From CAYRPN01 sp964426135 (GTDB taxonomy: Bacteria; Planctomycetota; Phycisphaerae; Phycisphaerales; Phycisphaeraceae): a DNA stretch of 48,778 nt. Made by a program: the position numbers and the translations under genes. Position 1 is the first letter of the stretch, and every line of letters starts with the position of its first letter. This document shows positions 34,534 to 42,309 of the stretch, in pieces. The DNA lies in contig CAYRPN010000035.1 of assembly GCA_964426135.1 (NCBI GenBank), positions 1 to 48,778 on the forward strand, written 5' to 3'. The notes beneath the pieces were generated by a model. That model was given only the letters and a program-made list of their open reading frames with translations, was not told the DNA's origin and made no database searches.

Positions 34534-35082
34534 ATGAACGTCAGTCATAAGTCAAGTAATGTCCAGTTCTTCCGACTCATGCTCTACAATCGACCCCTCC
34601 ATCCGGAGTTGTTCGACCTGCAGCAGCGCGTCTCCCAGAAAGTGGGCGACTATGAGTTCGAAAACTGGCTCTTTCCCGCCGGCCACGTCGTCCGCTTCCA
34701 GGTCGGCAACATGTGCCTGACGGAAACGGTCATCGAACGCGGCGACCACCTGCCCGAAACCGGCCTGGTCCACGCCCTGCCCTGCTTCGGCGAGAAGGAC
34801 TACACCATGGTCCCCCCGAAGGACGCCAAGATCAACTACGTCACCACCGTCCAGACCGAAGCCCTGACCGACAATCTCTACCAGGCCACCTTCCGCGAAC
34901 TGATCGATTTCGCAGCCGAGTCCGATGCCATGACCTACCGCTGGCAGGACGCCGAAGGCGCTCCGTGCGTCTCCATCATCGATTCGCAGAAATACAAGCG
35001 CGAATTCCACATGCAGAGCTACCACCTGCTCGGTTCCAACGGCATGGTCCTGCGCACCCAGTCGATCTTCGAGATGCGGTGA
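34534..35082 (+). CDS. DUF2617-like protein
   Basis: The 182-residue protein has YNRPLHPELFDLQQR near the N-terminus, then DYEFENWLFPAGHVVRFQVG and LTETVIERGDHLPETGLVHALPC. This matches my memory of DUF2617, a family of unknown function found in planctomycetes and some other phyla. There is no signal peptide, so it should be cytoplasmic. It is a single-gene transcript, with a promoter-like -10 in front and an intrinsic terminator at 35194. Confidence 0.65.
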   Translation: MNVSHKSSNVQFFRLMLYNRPLHPELFDLQQRVSQKVGDYEFENWLFPAGHVVRFQVGNMCLTETVIERGDHLPETGLVHALPCFGEKDYTMVPPKDAKINYVTTVQTEALTDNLYQATFRELIDFAAESDAMTYRWQDAEGAPCVSIIDSQKYKREFHMQSYHLLGSNGMVLRTQSIFEMR

Positions 35083-35150
35083 GAGAGAAGGAGTGAGGAG
35101 GGAGGAGCGAGGAGTAAGAGGTCAGGAGACAAGAGACAGGAGTCAGTGGC
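35083..35150. repeat. GGAG-rich short-period array
   Basis: Degenerate units of 7-8 purine-rich bases (GGAGTGA, GGAGGGA, GGAGCGA, GGAGTAAG) start right after the stop codon of the DUF2617-like gene. Confidence 0.6.
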
Positions 35151-35193
35151 GCGGAAATCAGAAGTCGGAATCCAACCCCATTGTCAACGATGA

Positions 35194-35224
35194 AACCGTG
35201 TGCGAGACTCGCACGCGGTTTTTT
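35194..35224 (+). terminator. Rho-independent terminator of the DUF2617-like gene
   Basis: An 11-bp stem (AACCGTGTGCG with CGCACGCGGTT, one G-U pair) closes a 5-base loop and runs into TTTTTT. It is preceded by the purine-rich array. Confidence 0.85.
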
Positions 35225-35276
35225 CGTATGTTGACCATTCGTTGCACTCATTCGCGGCAACCATCCCCGTTCCCCC

Positions 35277-35300
35277 GTTTAGCGCCCGCTCGAAGAGCGG
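35277..35300 (+). repeat. GTTTAGC hairpin of the RAYT class
   Basis: GTTTAGC is followed by CCGCTC-GAA-GAGCGG, the same stem as in the repeats flanking the RAYT gene at 36.2 kb, with one loop change. Confidence 0.8.
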
Positions 35301-35339
35301 AAGACCCCAACAACAAGCGCCTGAACCAAAATTCCAAAA

Positions 35340-35458
35340 GCTCAACAACCGCAATCCAAAACGCAAAACTCAGAACTCAGAACTCAGGACTCAAGACTCA
35401 AGACTCAAGACCTAGGACTCAGAACCCAGAACCCAGAACCCAGAACCCAAGCCCCCGG
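35340..35458. repeat. CAGAACC/ACTCAAG heptad array
   Basis: About fifteen degenerate 7-mers (CAGAACT, CAGGACT, CAAGACT, then CAGAACC four times) run up to 9 bases before the KDPG aldolase start and leave no room for a usual SD. Confidence 0.7.
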
Positions 35459-35466
35459 ACCCTCCC

Positions 35467-36126
35467 ATGATCCTCACCGGCCGCAACGCCACCGTCGCCC
35501 GCATGGAAACCACCGGCCTCGTCGCGGTCATCCGCGCCGACAGCCCCGATCAGCTCGTCGAAGTCTGCAAAGCCCTCGCCGACGGCGGCGTCGAGGTCAG
35601 CGAGATCACCATGACCACGCCCGGCGCCCTCGATGCCATCGCCGCCGCACGCAAGGCCATGGGCGGTCGCGCGACCATCGGCGTCGGCAGCGTGCTCGAT
35701 TCCGAAACCGCCCGCGCCGCCATCCTCGCCGGCGCTCAGTTCGTCGTCGCCCCCACGCTGAACCCAAGCGTCATCGAAACCTGCCACCGCTACGACAAGC
35801 CCGTGATCCCCGGCGGCCTGACCCCCACCGAGATCATCACCGCCTGGCAGGCCGGCGCCGACCTCGTAAAAGTCTTCCCCGCCAATCACTTCGGCCCGCG
35901 CTATTTCAAGGACCTGCTCGCGCCCATGCCGCAGCTCAAACTCACGCCCACCGGCGGCGTGGAACTCGACACCGCCGCCGAATGGATCAAAGCCGGCGCC
36001 GCCTGCCTGGGCGTGGGATCCTCGCTGGTCAAGAAAGAACTCATCAAGGCGAAGGACTGGGCGGGCCTGACGAAATTGGCGAGGCAGTTCAAGGAGATCG
36101 TGGACAAGGCGCGAAGCGAGAAGTGA
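35467..36126 (+). CDS. eda: 2-keto-3-deoxy-6-phosphogluconate / KHG aldolase
   Basis: The enzyme cleaves KDPG to pyruvate and glyceraldehyde-3-phosphate, or hydroxyketoglutarate to pyruvate and glyoxylate. The 219-residue TIM barrel shows LVAVIRADSPDQ, GGVEVSEITMTTPGALD with the active Glu, IGVGSVLDSETA, FVVAPTLNPSVIE, PVIPGGLTPTEI, and ADLVKVFPANHFGP carrying the Schiff-base Lys (about 136). LTPTGGVELDTAAEW closes the phosphate site. It is full length. The leader is a heptad array, so translation may be SD-independent. Confidence 0.92.
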   Translation: MILTGRNATVARMETTGLVAVIRADSPDQLVEVCKALADGGVEVSEITMTTPGALDAIAAARKAMGGRATIGVGSVLDSETARAAILAGAQFVVAPTLNPSVIETCHRYDKPVIPGGLTPTEIITAWQAGADLVKVFPANHFGPRYFKDLLAPMPQLKLTPTGGVELDTAAEWIKAGAACLGVGSSLVKKELIKAKDWAGLTKLARQFKEIVDKARSEK

Positions 36127-36143
36127 CACCAAGCGTTGATCCC

Positions 36144-36225
36144 GTTTAGCGCCCGCTCGCAGAGCGGTCGAACTTCTATTGCACCTTCGCTTTTTGAAAT
36201 CGCGCCCCGGCCATAAACTGCCCGC
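36144..36225 (+). repeat. 82-bp direct repeat flanking the RAYT gene, left copy
   Basis: It starts GTTTAGCGCC, continues with hairpin CCGCTC-GCA-GAGCGG (36153-36167), and ends TTGAAATCGCGC, GGCCATAAACTGC, CCGC. The right copy at 36856-36936 has the same layout. The RAYT ATG is the very next base. Confidence 0.85.
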
Positions 36226-36831
36226 ATGATTCTTGCTTATCATTCGATTTTCTGCGCCTACGGGTTCTGGCTGCCCAACGACCCGCGCGGATCGTGGTCG
36301 GATATCGTGCGATCGTGGGAGTTGGCGGTCTATGGCGATGCCACGAAAACCGACACTCGCCGCAGCGTCGCCGCCAATCCGCACGATCACGAACTGCGCA
36401 AGCATGCCAAACTCGCGTTGAAGTATCCGCCCGTGGTTTTCACCGGCGAGCAGGCCCTCGCGGTCGCGCACGGCTTCGCCGAGATGGTGCGCGTCGCGGG
36501 GTACACGATCCATGCGTGCTCCATTCTTCCAGAGCATGTACACATGGTGATCGCGCGTCATCGCTACACGGTGGAAAAGGTCGTCGCCCGCCTCAAGGGC
36601 CGCGCAACGGATCGACTGGTGAAAGAAGGCCTGCATCCATTCGGGGATGAGCCGCGATTCAAAGGACGCCTACCGTCGCCCTGGGCGCGCAATGCGTGGC
36701 ATGTCTATCTCGATTCCGACGCGGACATTCGCCGTGCGATCGGTTACGTTGAGAACAATCCGGTCAAGGAAAGGAAGGCGAAGCAGGAGTGGAAGTTCGT
36801 GACGAAGTACGAGGGTTTGCCCGCCGCGTAG
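36226..36831 (+). CDS. REP-associated tyrosine transposase (Y1/HUH, IS200-like)
   Basis: The 201-residue protein contains the HUH metal motif in ILPEHVHMVIARH (HVH near residue 104) and a helix with YVENNPVKERKAK whose Tyr (about residue 182) would be the nucleophile. WNARAWHVYLDS-like and GFWLPNDPRGSW motifs also fit RAYT/Y1 transposases. RAYTs are single-copy chromosomal genes tied to palindromic REP repeats. Here near-identical 82-bp units containing a GTTTAGC hairpin flank the gene as direct repeats. There is no SD; the ATG follows directly after the repeat unit. It appears intact. Confidence 0.88.
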   Translation: MILAYHSIFCAYGFWLPNDPRGSWSDIVRSWELAVYGDATKTDTRRSVAANPHDHELRKHAKLALKYPPVVFTGEQALAVAHGFAEMVRVAGYTIHACSILPEHVHMVIARHRYTVEKVVARLKGRATDRLVKEGLHPFGDEPRFKGRLPSPWARNAWHVYLDSDADIRRAIGYVENNPVKERKAKQEWKFVTKYEGLPAA

Positions 36832-36840
36832 CGCCTCCCC

Positions 36841-36936
36841 GTTTAGCGCCTCCCCGTTTAGCGCCCGCTCGCAGAGCGGTCGGATCACCCGGCCCCCGCG
36901 CTTCTTGAAATCGCGGCGCGGCCATAAACTGCTCGC
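36841..36936 (+). repeat. 82-bp direct repeat flanking the RAYT gene, right copy
   Basis: A truncated unit (GTTTAGCGCCTCCCC at 36841) precedes a complete unit at 36856-36936 with the same hairpin CCGCTC-GCA-GAGCGG and the same GGCCATAAACTGC end as the left copy. Confidence 0.85.
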
Positions 36937-36971
36937 AACCGCCTCGCATCGTTCGCCGCGGCATGTTCGTT

Positions 36972-36995
36972 CCGCTCTGCGAGCGGGCGCTAAAC
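36972..36995 (-). repeat. Inverted GTTTAGC hairpin of the RAYT class
   Basis: CCGCTC-TGC-GAGCGG followed by GCTAAAC is the exact inverse of the flanking unit's hairpin, 36 bases beyond the right copy and 47 bases before the sulfatase start. Confidence 0.8.
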
Positions 36996-37042
36996 GTCCA
37001 GAACCCAAACGCGGAATCACCGTCCAACGCAGGCCACCACGC

Positions 37043-38893
37043 ATGAATCGCTTCCTTCCATTCATCGTCATCGCGTGCCTCGCCGGCCACGCCTTCGCGC
37101 AGCCGCCCAACATCCTCTGGCTTTCCTACGAAGACTCCAGCCCGCACCTCGGTTGCTACGGCGATCCGCACGCCCGCACGCCCACCATCGACAAGGTCGC
37201 GACGCAGGCCGTCCGCTACACGCATGCCTTCACGTATGCCGGCGTCTGCGCCCCCAGCCGCTCCTGCATCATCACCGGCGTCTACCCGTGCGCCCTCGGC
37301 TCGCAGCACATGCGCTCGCAGGCGATGCTGCCCGACCACATCCGCCCATTCCCCACTTACCTGCGCGAGGCCGGCTACTACTGCACCAATAATGCGAAAG
37401 AAGATTACAACTTCAAAACACCCAAGGGAAGCTGGGACGAATCGAGCAACAAGGCGCACTGGAAGAACCGCAAACCCGGCCAGCCTTTCTTCGCCGTCTT
37501 CAACTTCACCGTCTCGCACGAAAGCCAGTTCCACGGCCAGCGCAAACTCGCCGACATCCCCGGCCTCGATCCCGCGAAGCTCGCCCTGCCGCCCTACTAC
37601 CCCGACACGCCCGCCATCCGCGCCGACTGGGCACAGAACTATCGCTCGATCGCCAGCGTCGATCAGCTCATTGCCGAGAAACTGAAGGAACTCGACGACG
37701 CGAAACTCGCCGAAGAAACCATCGTCTTTATCTGGTCCGACCACGGCGACGGCCTGCCGCGCAGCAAGCGCTGGCTCTACGACTCGGGCACGCACGTGCC
37801 GCTGATCGTGCGCATCCCCGCCAAGTTCCGCACCGGCGACCAAGGCGCTCCCGGCAGTGTGGACAAGCAACTCGTCAGCGGCATCGACTTCGGCCCCACC
37901 GTGCTGAACCTGGCGGGAGTGAAGATTCCGGCGCACATGCAGGGCCGGGCGTTTCTGGGGGCGAATCTCACGGCCCCGCGCGAGTACGTGTACTCGGCGC
38001 GCGATCGCATGGATGAACGCTACGACATCATCCGCTCCGTGCGCGACCAGCGCTACCGCTACGTGCGCAACTACGAGCCCTGGAAAAGCTACGGCCAGTT
38101 CCTCGATTACAACGAGAAAGGCGCGGTGGCGAAGGAATGGCGAAGGCTTTACGAGGAAGGCAAGCTCACCGGCGCGGCGGCGGCGTGGTTCCATCCGCGC
38201 AAGCCGAAGGAGGAACTCTACGACTGCGACGCCGACCCGCATGAGATCAACAATCTGGCGTATAAGCGCGAGATGACCGATACGCTCAACCGGCTGCGCG
38301 CGGCCCACGAGAAGTGGCAGGAGGACATCCTGGACCTGTGCCTGATTCCCGAACCCATCATGAACGAACTGGCGAAGAAGCACGGCAGCCACTGGGCAAT
38401 CCTGCGGAACGGCGACGTGAAGGACGCCGCCGGTTTCATCCGCGAGGTGCGCGCCGCGGCCACGCGCTACGAGGGCGGCGCTTCGAGCCTTGAGACGGTC
38501 AAGGCGGAGCTTGCGAATCCTTCGCCGATTCACCGTTACTGGGCGTGCGTCGGCATGGTGCAACTGAACCAGTGGATGCGATTCAAAGTGGATGTCCGCA
38601 CGCCGGTGGAGCCGCTCTTGAAGGACGCCTCGGCGACAGTACGCGTCGCGGCAGCGCGGGCGCTGGCGCTGGACGATCTCACGGAACTCGCACTGCCCGT
38701 GCTCATCGCGGAACTGAAGAGCGAAGATCCCCACGTCCGCCTCGCCGCAGCGTTGGCGCTCGACGAAATGGACGACGCCGCCAAACCCGCCGAAGGCGCT
38801 TTGCGCGAGGCGATGAAGGCGGACAACAGCGGCGGCAAGTACGTCGACCGCGTCTGCGCACGGGCGCTCGCGGAGATGAATTGGTCGAAGTGA
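37043..38893 (+). CDS. Sulfatase with C-terminal HEAT-like region
   Basis: The 616-residue protein has a signal peptide (cleavage near AFA-QPP, 19/20), PNILWLSYEDSSPHLGCYG with metal ligands, and CAPSRS (Cys69), the substrate for conversion to formylglycine. Further core motifs are FTVSHESQFHG, VFIWSDHGDGLPRSK, YDSGTHVPLIVR and PTVLNLAGVKIPAHMQG. The last 120 residues are helical repeats (DASATVRVAAARALALDD, PHVRLAAALALDEMDD), HEAT-like. It desulfates an unknown ester, probably a polysaccharide, outside the cytoplasm. The ATG at 37043 gives a proper signal peptide, unlike the upstream start. Confidence 0.93.
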   Translation: MNRFLPFIVIACLAGHAFAQPPNILWLSYEDSSPHLGCYGDPHARTPTIDKVATQAVRYTHAFTYAGVCAPSRSCIITGVYPCALGSQHMRSQAMLPDHIRPFPTYLREAGYYCTNNAKEDYNFKTPKGSWDESSNKAHWKNRKPGQPFFAVFNFTVSHESQFHGQRKLADIPGLDPAKLALPPYYPDTPAIRADWAQNYRSIASVDQLIAEKLKELDDAKLAEETIVFIWSDHGDGLPRSKRWLYDSGTHVPLIVRIPAKFRTGDQGAPGSVDKQLVSGIDFGPTVLNLAGVKIPAHMQGRAFLGANLTAPREYVYSARDRMDERYDIIRSVRDQRYRYVRNYEPWKSYGQFLDYNEKGAVAKEWRRLYEEGKLTGAAAAWFHPRKPKEELYDCDADPHEINNLAYKREMTDTLNRLRAAHEKWQEDILDLCLIPEPIMNELAKKHGSHWAILRNGDVKDAAGFIREVRAAATRYEGGASSLETVKAELANPSPIHRYWACVGMVQLNQWMRFKVDVRTPVEPLLKDASATVRVAAARALALDDLTELALPVLIAELKSEDPHVRLAAALALDEMDDAAKPAEGALREAMKADNSGGKYVDRVCARALAEMNWSK

Positions 38894-38948
38894 TCGCGCG
38901 ACGGAATGCAGGGTTCCACGCAAACGATGGTCTCGACATGTGATCGAT

Positions 38949-39029
38949 GTTTAGCGGAAACGCCGAAGGCGTCTGGCCGAAACACCCCACGCGTCCATCG
39001 ACCAGACGCCTGCGGCGTTTCCGCTAAAC
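38949..39029. repeat. Facing pair of GTTTAGC hairpins
   Basis: GTTTAGCGGAAACGCC-GAA-GG at 38949 and its near-exact inverse ending CCGCTAAAC at 39029 face each other over about 30 bases, 55 bases after the sulfatase stop. Confidence 0.85.
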
Positions 39030-39657
39030 GTCAAAAACCGACGCCTCAAAAAAAATATTGCTCGGGTTGACGGCTTTCGCCGCCAGGGGCGTGTGCATGT
39101 GATGGACCTTTCGCGGGAGCGGACGCCAGAGTCCACGCCTGCGCACCGTGCCCATTCCGCGAATACTCAGCCGGTGTCCGCGCGCCTCACCGCTCCGGTG
39201 TTGTTGGCGCGCGGGTTCCGGCCTTTCGGCGGCAACCGAGCGGAACCCACGACGGGATGAACCGCCACGAGCCGGTCCCCCGGAAATCATCGAGCAACAT
39301 CCGATGCTTCCAGGGGCCGCCGCTCCTCGCCGTATCAGGACTTGGCGTCACGGCTTGCGTCAGGTCGAGGGCCAACCCGCCGGGCCGATTCGAGGAGCGT
39401 TCCTCTACCTCCACGGCGCGTGCCGGTTTTGTGCGCCAAAAGCCGAACCGCCGGCGCCATGGATTGGCGCGGAATTGGCCCAAAAAACGGAACGATTCGA
39501 GTCACTTCGAGAAAATGAAAAGGAGGACAACTTTCTGCGCGCCCTGTTCGGTTTCCGGCGCACAGATCCGGACGGCGTCGAAATCACCAGCCGGTGGCGG
39601 CCCCGGGACAACCCGCACGGACATAGGTAGTTTACCTCTCGCTTCAATCTTTGATCA
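39030..39657. other. 600-bp gap with no recognised gene
   Basis: Long open frames exist (for example 39148-39630 plus, 39187-39483 minus), but none shows a family motif or an SD. A run of eight A and several stems are present. The plus frame's end (WIGAELAQKTERFESLRENE, then FRRTDPDGVEIT) looks protein-like, but I cannot name it. Confidence 0.45.
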
Positions 39658-39719
39658 GATATTGCTTGACGGGAGTACTAGCAATCGTGTACACCTATTA
39701 AGGCAGGATAAGGTCAGGC
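39658..39719 (-). pseudogene. Relic of a Uma2 gene
   Basis: GATATTGCTTGACGGGAG (39658-39675) and AAGGTCAGGC (39710-39719) match 18128-18145 and 18159-18168 of the second Uma2 gene, in the same order. Translated on the minus strand this gives PDLIL, two stops, then PVKQYLI, compared with PDLVLLRPPVKQYQ in the intact gene. About 21 bases are inserted between the two blocks. Confidence 0.5.
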
Positions 39720-39826
39720 GGAGAAACACCTCTTTGTCGGGTTTCACGCTGATCAACCTTTTCCCGGAGTTGAACGCCAGTTGAACGCCATCGGTTCCGG
39801 GCTTATTTCGAGCTTTCTCCCCTCCG

Positions 39827-39860
39827 CCCCGTTGTCGCTACTTGCGACAGCGGGGTTTTT
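39827..39860 (+). terminator. Strong rho-independent terminator
   Basis: A 12-bp stem (CCCCGTTGTCGC with GCGACAGCGGGG, one G-U pair) closes a 5-base loop and runs into TTTTT on the plus strand. The nearest plus-strand gene is the sulfatase, 930 bases upstream. Confidence 0.85.
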
Positions 39861-39929
39861 CGTTTCAGCGGCGTTCAACTGACAGAAAGGGAAAAGTGCA
39901 AAGTAAAAAATGTAAAGCTCCAAGCGCGG

Positions 39930-40020
39930 ACTTCCACTCTGCACTCTGCACTCTGCTCTTCTCACTTCTCACTTCTCACTTCTCACTTCTCACTTCTCAC
40001 TCTGCACTTTGCACTCTGCC
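39930..40020. repeat. CACTCTG/TTCTCAC heptad array
   Basis: Three CACTCTG units are followed by about five TTCTCAC units and more CACTCTG, all at 7-base spacing, just past the fliA stop on the minus strand. Confidence 0.75.
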
Positions 40021-40028
40021 TGCATTCC

Positions 40029-40844
40029 TCACTGCTCGACCGTCTCCAGTTCCGGCCCGCGGTACTGCAGCTGCGCCTTCAATCGCGCGAGGATCGATGA
40101 GTGCATCTGGCTGACGCGCGACTCGGACAGGTCCAGCGTCACGCCGATCTCCTTCATCGTCATCTGCTCGTAGTAATAGAGCACGACGATCAGGCGCTCG
40201 GCGCGGCTGAGGCCCTTGGTCACCAGGTCCTTCAGATCCTGCCGCTGGGCCGCGGCGAAGGGATTCACCTGCCGCTCGTCCTTGAGCACGTCGATCTCGC
40301 GCACGTCCTTGTTCGAATCCGTCTCGAACCACTTGCGGCTGAGCGACACGACGCTCACCGCGCTGGAGTCGCGCTTGATCTTGTCGAACTCGCCCTTGTT
40401 CACGCGCAGCTTGCCCGCCAGTTCGTCGTCCGTGGGCTTGCGGCCCAGTTCCATCTCCAGCTTCTTCCGCGCGTGGTCCACCTGGCTGGAGCGCGAGCGC
40501 ACGAGGCGCGGCACCCAGTCCATGGCGCGCAGTTCGTCCAGAATCGCGCCGCGGATGCGCGGGGCACAATAGGTTTCAAACTTGACGCCGCGCTCCATGT
40601 CGAAGGAGTCGATCGCGTCCATCAGGCCGAAGATGCCCGCGCTCATGAGGTCTTCGACATCGACCTCGTCGGGCAGCTTGGTGTGGATTCGCTCGGCGTT
40701 GTAGCGCACGAGCGGGAGATAGTTCTCCATGAGAATGTTGCGCAGATCCTCCGTGGGCACGCGCTTGTACTCGACCCAGATCTCCTTGATGTCGGTTCTC
40801 TGCACCCTCACTGGCTGTAAATTCACGCTGACGCGAGCTGCCAT
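40029..40844 (-). CDS. fliA: RNA polymerase sigma factor for flagellar operon (sigma-28)
   Basis: FliA directs late flagellar gene transcription. The 271-residue protein has sigma region 2 (NYLPLVRYNAERIHTKLPDE, DLMSAGIFGLMDAIDSFD, FETYCAPRIRGAILDELRAMDWVPR), region 3 (GRKPTDDELAGKL) and region 4 with its helix-turn-helix (SRAERLIVVLYYYEQMTMKEIG, LDLSESRVSQMHSSILARLK). These fit the FliA/WhiG type. GGAG lies 7 bases before the ATG. It follows a small membrane gene on the same strand and belongs to the flhF-flhG-fliA arrangement seen in many flagellated bacteria. Confidence 0.94.
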   Translation of the reverse strand: MAARVSVNLQPVRVQRTDIKEIWVEYKRVPTEDLRNILMENYLPLVRYNAERIHTKLPDEVDVEDLMSAGIFGLMDAIDSFDMERGVKFETYCAPRIRGAILDELRAMDWVPRLVRSRSSQVDHARKKLEMELGRKPTDDELAGKLRVNKGEFDKIKRDSSAVSVVSLSRKWFETDSNKDVREIDVLKDERQVNPFAAAQRQDLKDLVTKGLSRAERLIVVLYYYEQMTMKEIGVTLDLSESRVSQMHSSILARLKAQLQYRGPELETVEQ

Positions 40845-40938
40845 AGTCTGCTCCTTGACCCGGCATGGGCTTGGCCGCCCGGCGTCTGCCGTCCTTGGCG
40901 AGTGGCGCGGGCGGAGTCATAAGATGTCGGCCGCAAGA

Positions 40939-41238
40939 TCACGCGGCCTGTTTTGAAGTGCTCACGGTCTGCTGCGAGCCTCCCTCGGCATCGGCTGGGG
41001 GCGTTGCCTTCGTCGGGTCATCCAGGATCGGATTCTCGCGCTTGTAGGTCGCGATGTTGTCCTCGATCACCCGTTGTGCAACCAACCCGACCAGCCAGCC
41101 GACGATGTAACACACGAACAGAGCAAGCAAGGCGCGGTAGAGAATCGTGTACTCGGCATTTCCCGCGGCAATGCCGACGACAATGCTGCCGGCAAAGCCA
41201 ACGATTGCGAAACAAGTTGCAATGACATTTGCGGAAAT
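40939..41238 (-). CDS. Small two-helix membrane protein in the flagellar cluster, possible ATT start
   Basis: A continuous frame gives about 99 residues with two hydrophobic segments (VIATCFAIVGFAGSIVVGI and ALLALFVCYIVGWLVGLVA) and a polar tail (RVIEDNIATYKRENPILDD onward). No ATG or GTG lies upstream in frame before the stop. The only start behind an SD is an ATT at 41238 with GGAG 9 bases before it; a TTG at 41130 would cut off the first segment. It lies between flhG and fliA. Similar small proteins in flagellar loci exist, but I do not recognise this one. A frameshift at the 5' end is an alternative. Confidence 0.6.
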   Translation of the reverse strand: MSANVIATCFAIVGFAGSIVVGIAAGNAEYTILYRALLALFVCYIVGWLVGLVAQRVIEDNIATYKRENPILDDPTKATPPADAEGGSQQTVSTSKQAA

Positions 41239-41288
41239 GGCCGAGCACTCCGTTGCTCACCGTCGAAAGCCGATCCGTCGCACGTGAG

Positions 41289-41317
41289 AAATTACTGGAG
41301 CCGTGCGGACGACGCAA
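41289..41317 (-). promoter_or_regulatory. Candidate sigma-70 promoter for the membrane gene and fliA
   Basis: On the minus strand, TTGCGT (41312-41317) and TAATTT (41289-41294) are spaced by exactly 17 bases. They lie 50 bases upstream of the possible ATT start and downstream of the flhG terminator. Confidence 0.4.
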
Positions 41318-41346
41318 GAGCGAATGCACTTTTCAACTGATAAAAC

Positions 41347-41374
41347 ACAAAAAAATACGCGCAACCTTTGCGCG
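41347..41374 (-). terminator. Rho-independent terminator after flhG
   Basis: A perfect 7-bp stem (CGCGCAA with TTGCGCG, 3-base loop) is followed on the minus strand by TATTTTTTTG. It separates flhG from the next transcript containing the small membrane gene and fliA. Confidence 0.85.
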
Positions 41375-41382
41375 GCTGTCCG

Positions 41383-42309
41383 CTACGCGCGCACCAGCCA
41401 GCGCATCATGCGCCGCAGCAAGCCGCCGCGCGGCCTCACGGTCACGTCGCTGGTCAGCCGCCGAGCGAGTTGCTGAAGGCACAGCGCCGCGTCACAGTTC
41501 GGCTGATCGAGAACGAACGGACGGCGCTGCCGCACCGCGCGACCCACCGCCGCGTCCGTCAGCACATAACCCGCATACCACAGGCGCAGATTCAGGAACC
41601 GCCGACACACGCTGTCGAGTCGTTCAAAAACGTCCAGCGCTTCCGCCTTGCTGCGCACCATGTTCACCACCAGCCGGAAGTCAGCGTCGCCGCCCGTCTC
41701 CCGGGTCTGGCGATGAATCGACTTGATCACCGCATACGCGTCGGCGATGGCAGTGGGCTCGGGCGTCGTCACCACGAGCTGCTCATCGGCGCCGGCGGCG
41801 AAGGTGAGCACGTTCGGACTCACCCCCGCGCCCGTGTCCACCAGCAGCACGTCGAGTTCATCTTCCAGTTGCTTCATCTGCTCGACGAGCCTGGACCTTT
41901 CAAACTCCGGCAGCGCCGCGATCTGCGAAAGTCCCGACGCGCCGGGAATCATGCGGAATCCGCCGGGCGCGTCCACGATCGTCTCGCTGAGCGTGCGCCG
42001 GCCTGAAATCACGTGCGAAAGATTCGCCGTCGTCGAGGGCAGATTGCACAGCAGATCCGCGTTCGCGGTGCCCAGGTCGGCATCGAGCAGCAGCACGCGC
42101 TTGCCCAGGCGGGAAAGAGAAATCGCCAGATTCACCGCGACGTTCGACTTGCCCACGCCGCCCTTGCCGCTGGTCACGGCGATGATGCGGGCGCGGCAGG
42201 CGCGCACTTCGTCCTGCGGCGAATCGTCCACGAACACCGGCGATTCCGCCTGCTGGCTTTCAAGCACCAGCCGGCGAAGCGCCTCAGCCTGATCCATGAT
42301 CGCGGTCAT
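41383..42309 (-). CDS. flhG: FlhG/FleN (MinD-like ATPase) regulator of flagellar number
   Basis: FlhG antagonises FlhF and limits flagellum number. The 308-residue protein has the deviant Walker A TSGKGGVGKSN (about 46-56), VLLLDADLGTANADLL, VLLVDTGAGVSPNVL and TTPEPTAIADAYA, the ParA/MinD set. An N-terminal helix (AIMDQAEALRRLV) resembles the FlhF-activating segment of FlhG. The C-terminus is rich in Arg (RRMMRWLVRA). It overlaps flhF by 4 bases and is probably translationally coupled to it. Confidence 0.93.
   Translation of the reverse strand: MTAIMDQAEALRRLVLESQQAESPVFVDDSPQDEVRACRARIIAVTSGKGGVGKSNVAVNLAISLSRLGKRVLLLDADLGTANADLLCNLPSTTANLSHVISGRRTLSETIVDAPGGFRMIPGASGLSQIAALPEFERSRLVEQMKQLEDELDVLLVDTGAGVSPNVLTFAAGADEQLVVTTPEPTAIADAYAVIKSIHRQTRETGGDADFRLVVNMVRSKAEALDVFERLDSVCRRFLNLRLWYAGYVLTDAAVGRAVRQRRPFVLDQPNCDAALCLQQLARRLTSDVTVRPRGGLLRRMMRWLVRA

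Noticed and set aside
39658..39700. TTGCTTGACGGG and downstream GTGTACAC as a promoter for a small RNA ending at the 39827 terminator
   Set aside because: The same 18 bases occur inside the second Uma2 gene (18128-18145) together with a second matching block, so the stretch is better explained as a Uma2 relic. The hexamer spacing is also poor.
41018..41329. 103-residue frame on the minus strand overlapping the flagellar membrane gene
   Set aside because: Arg/Cys/His-rich, non-globular translation in the wrong phase; the overlapping frame encodes clear membrane helices.
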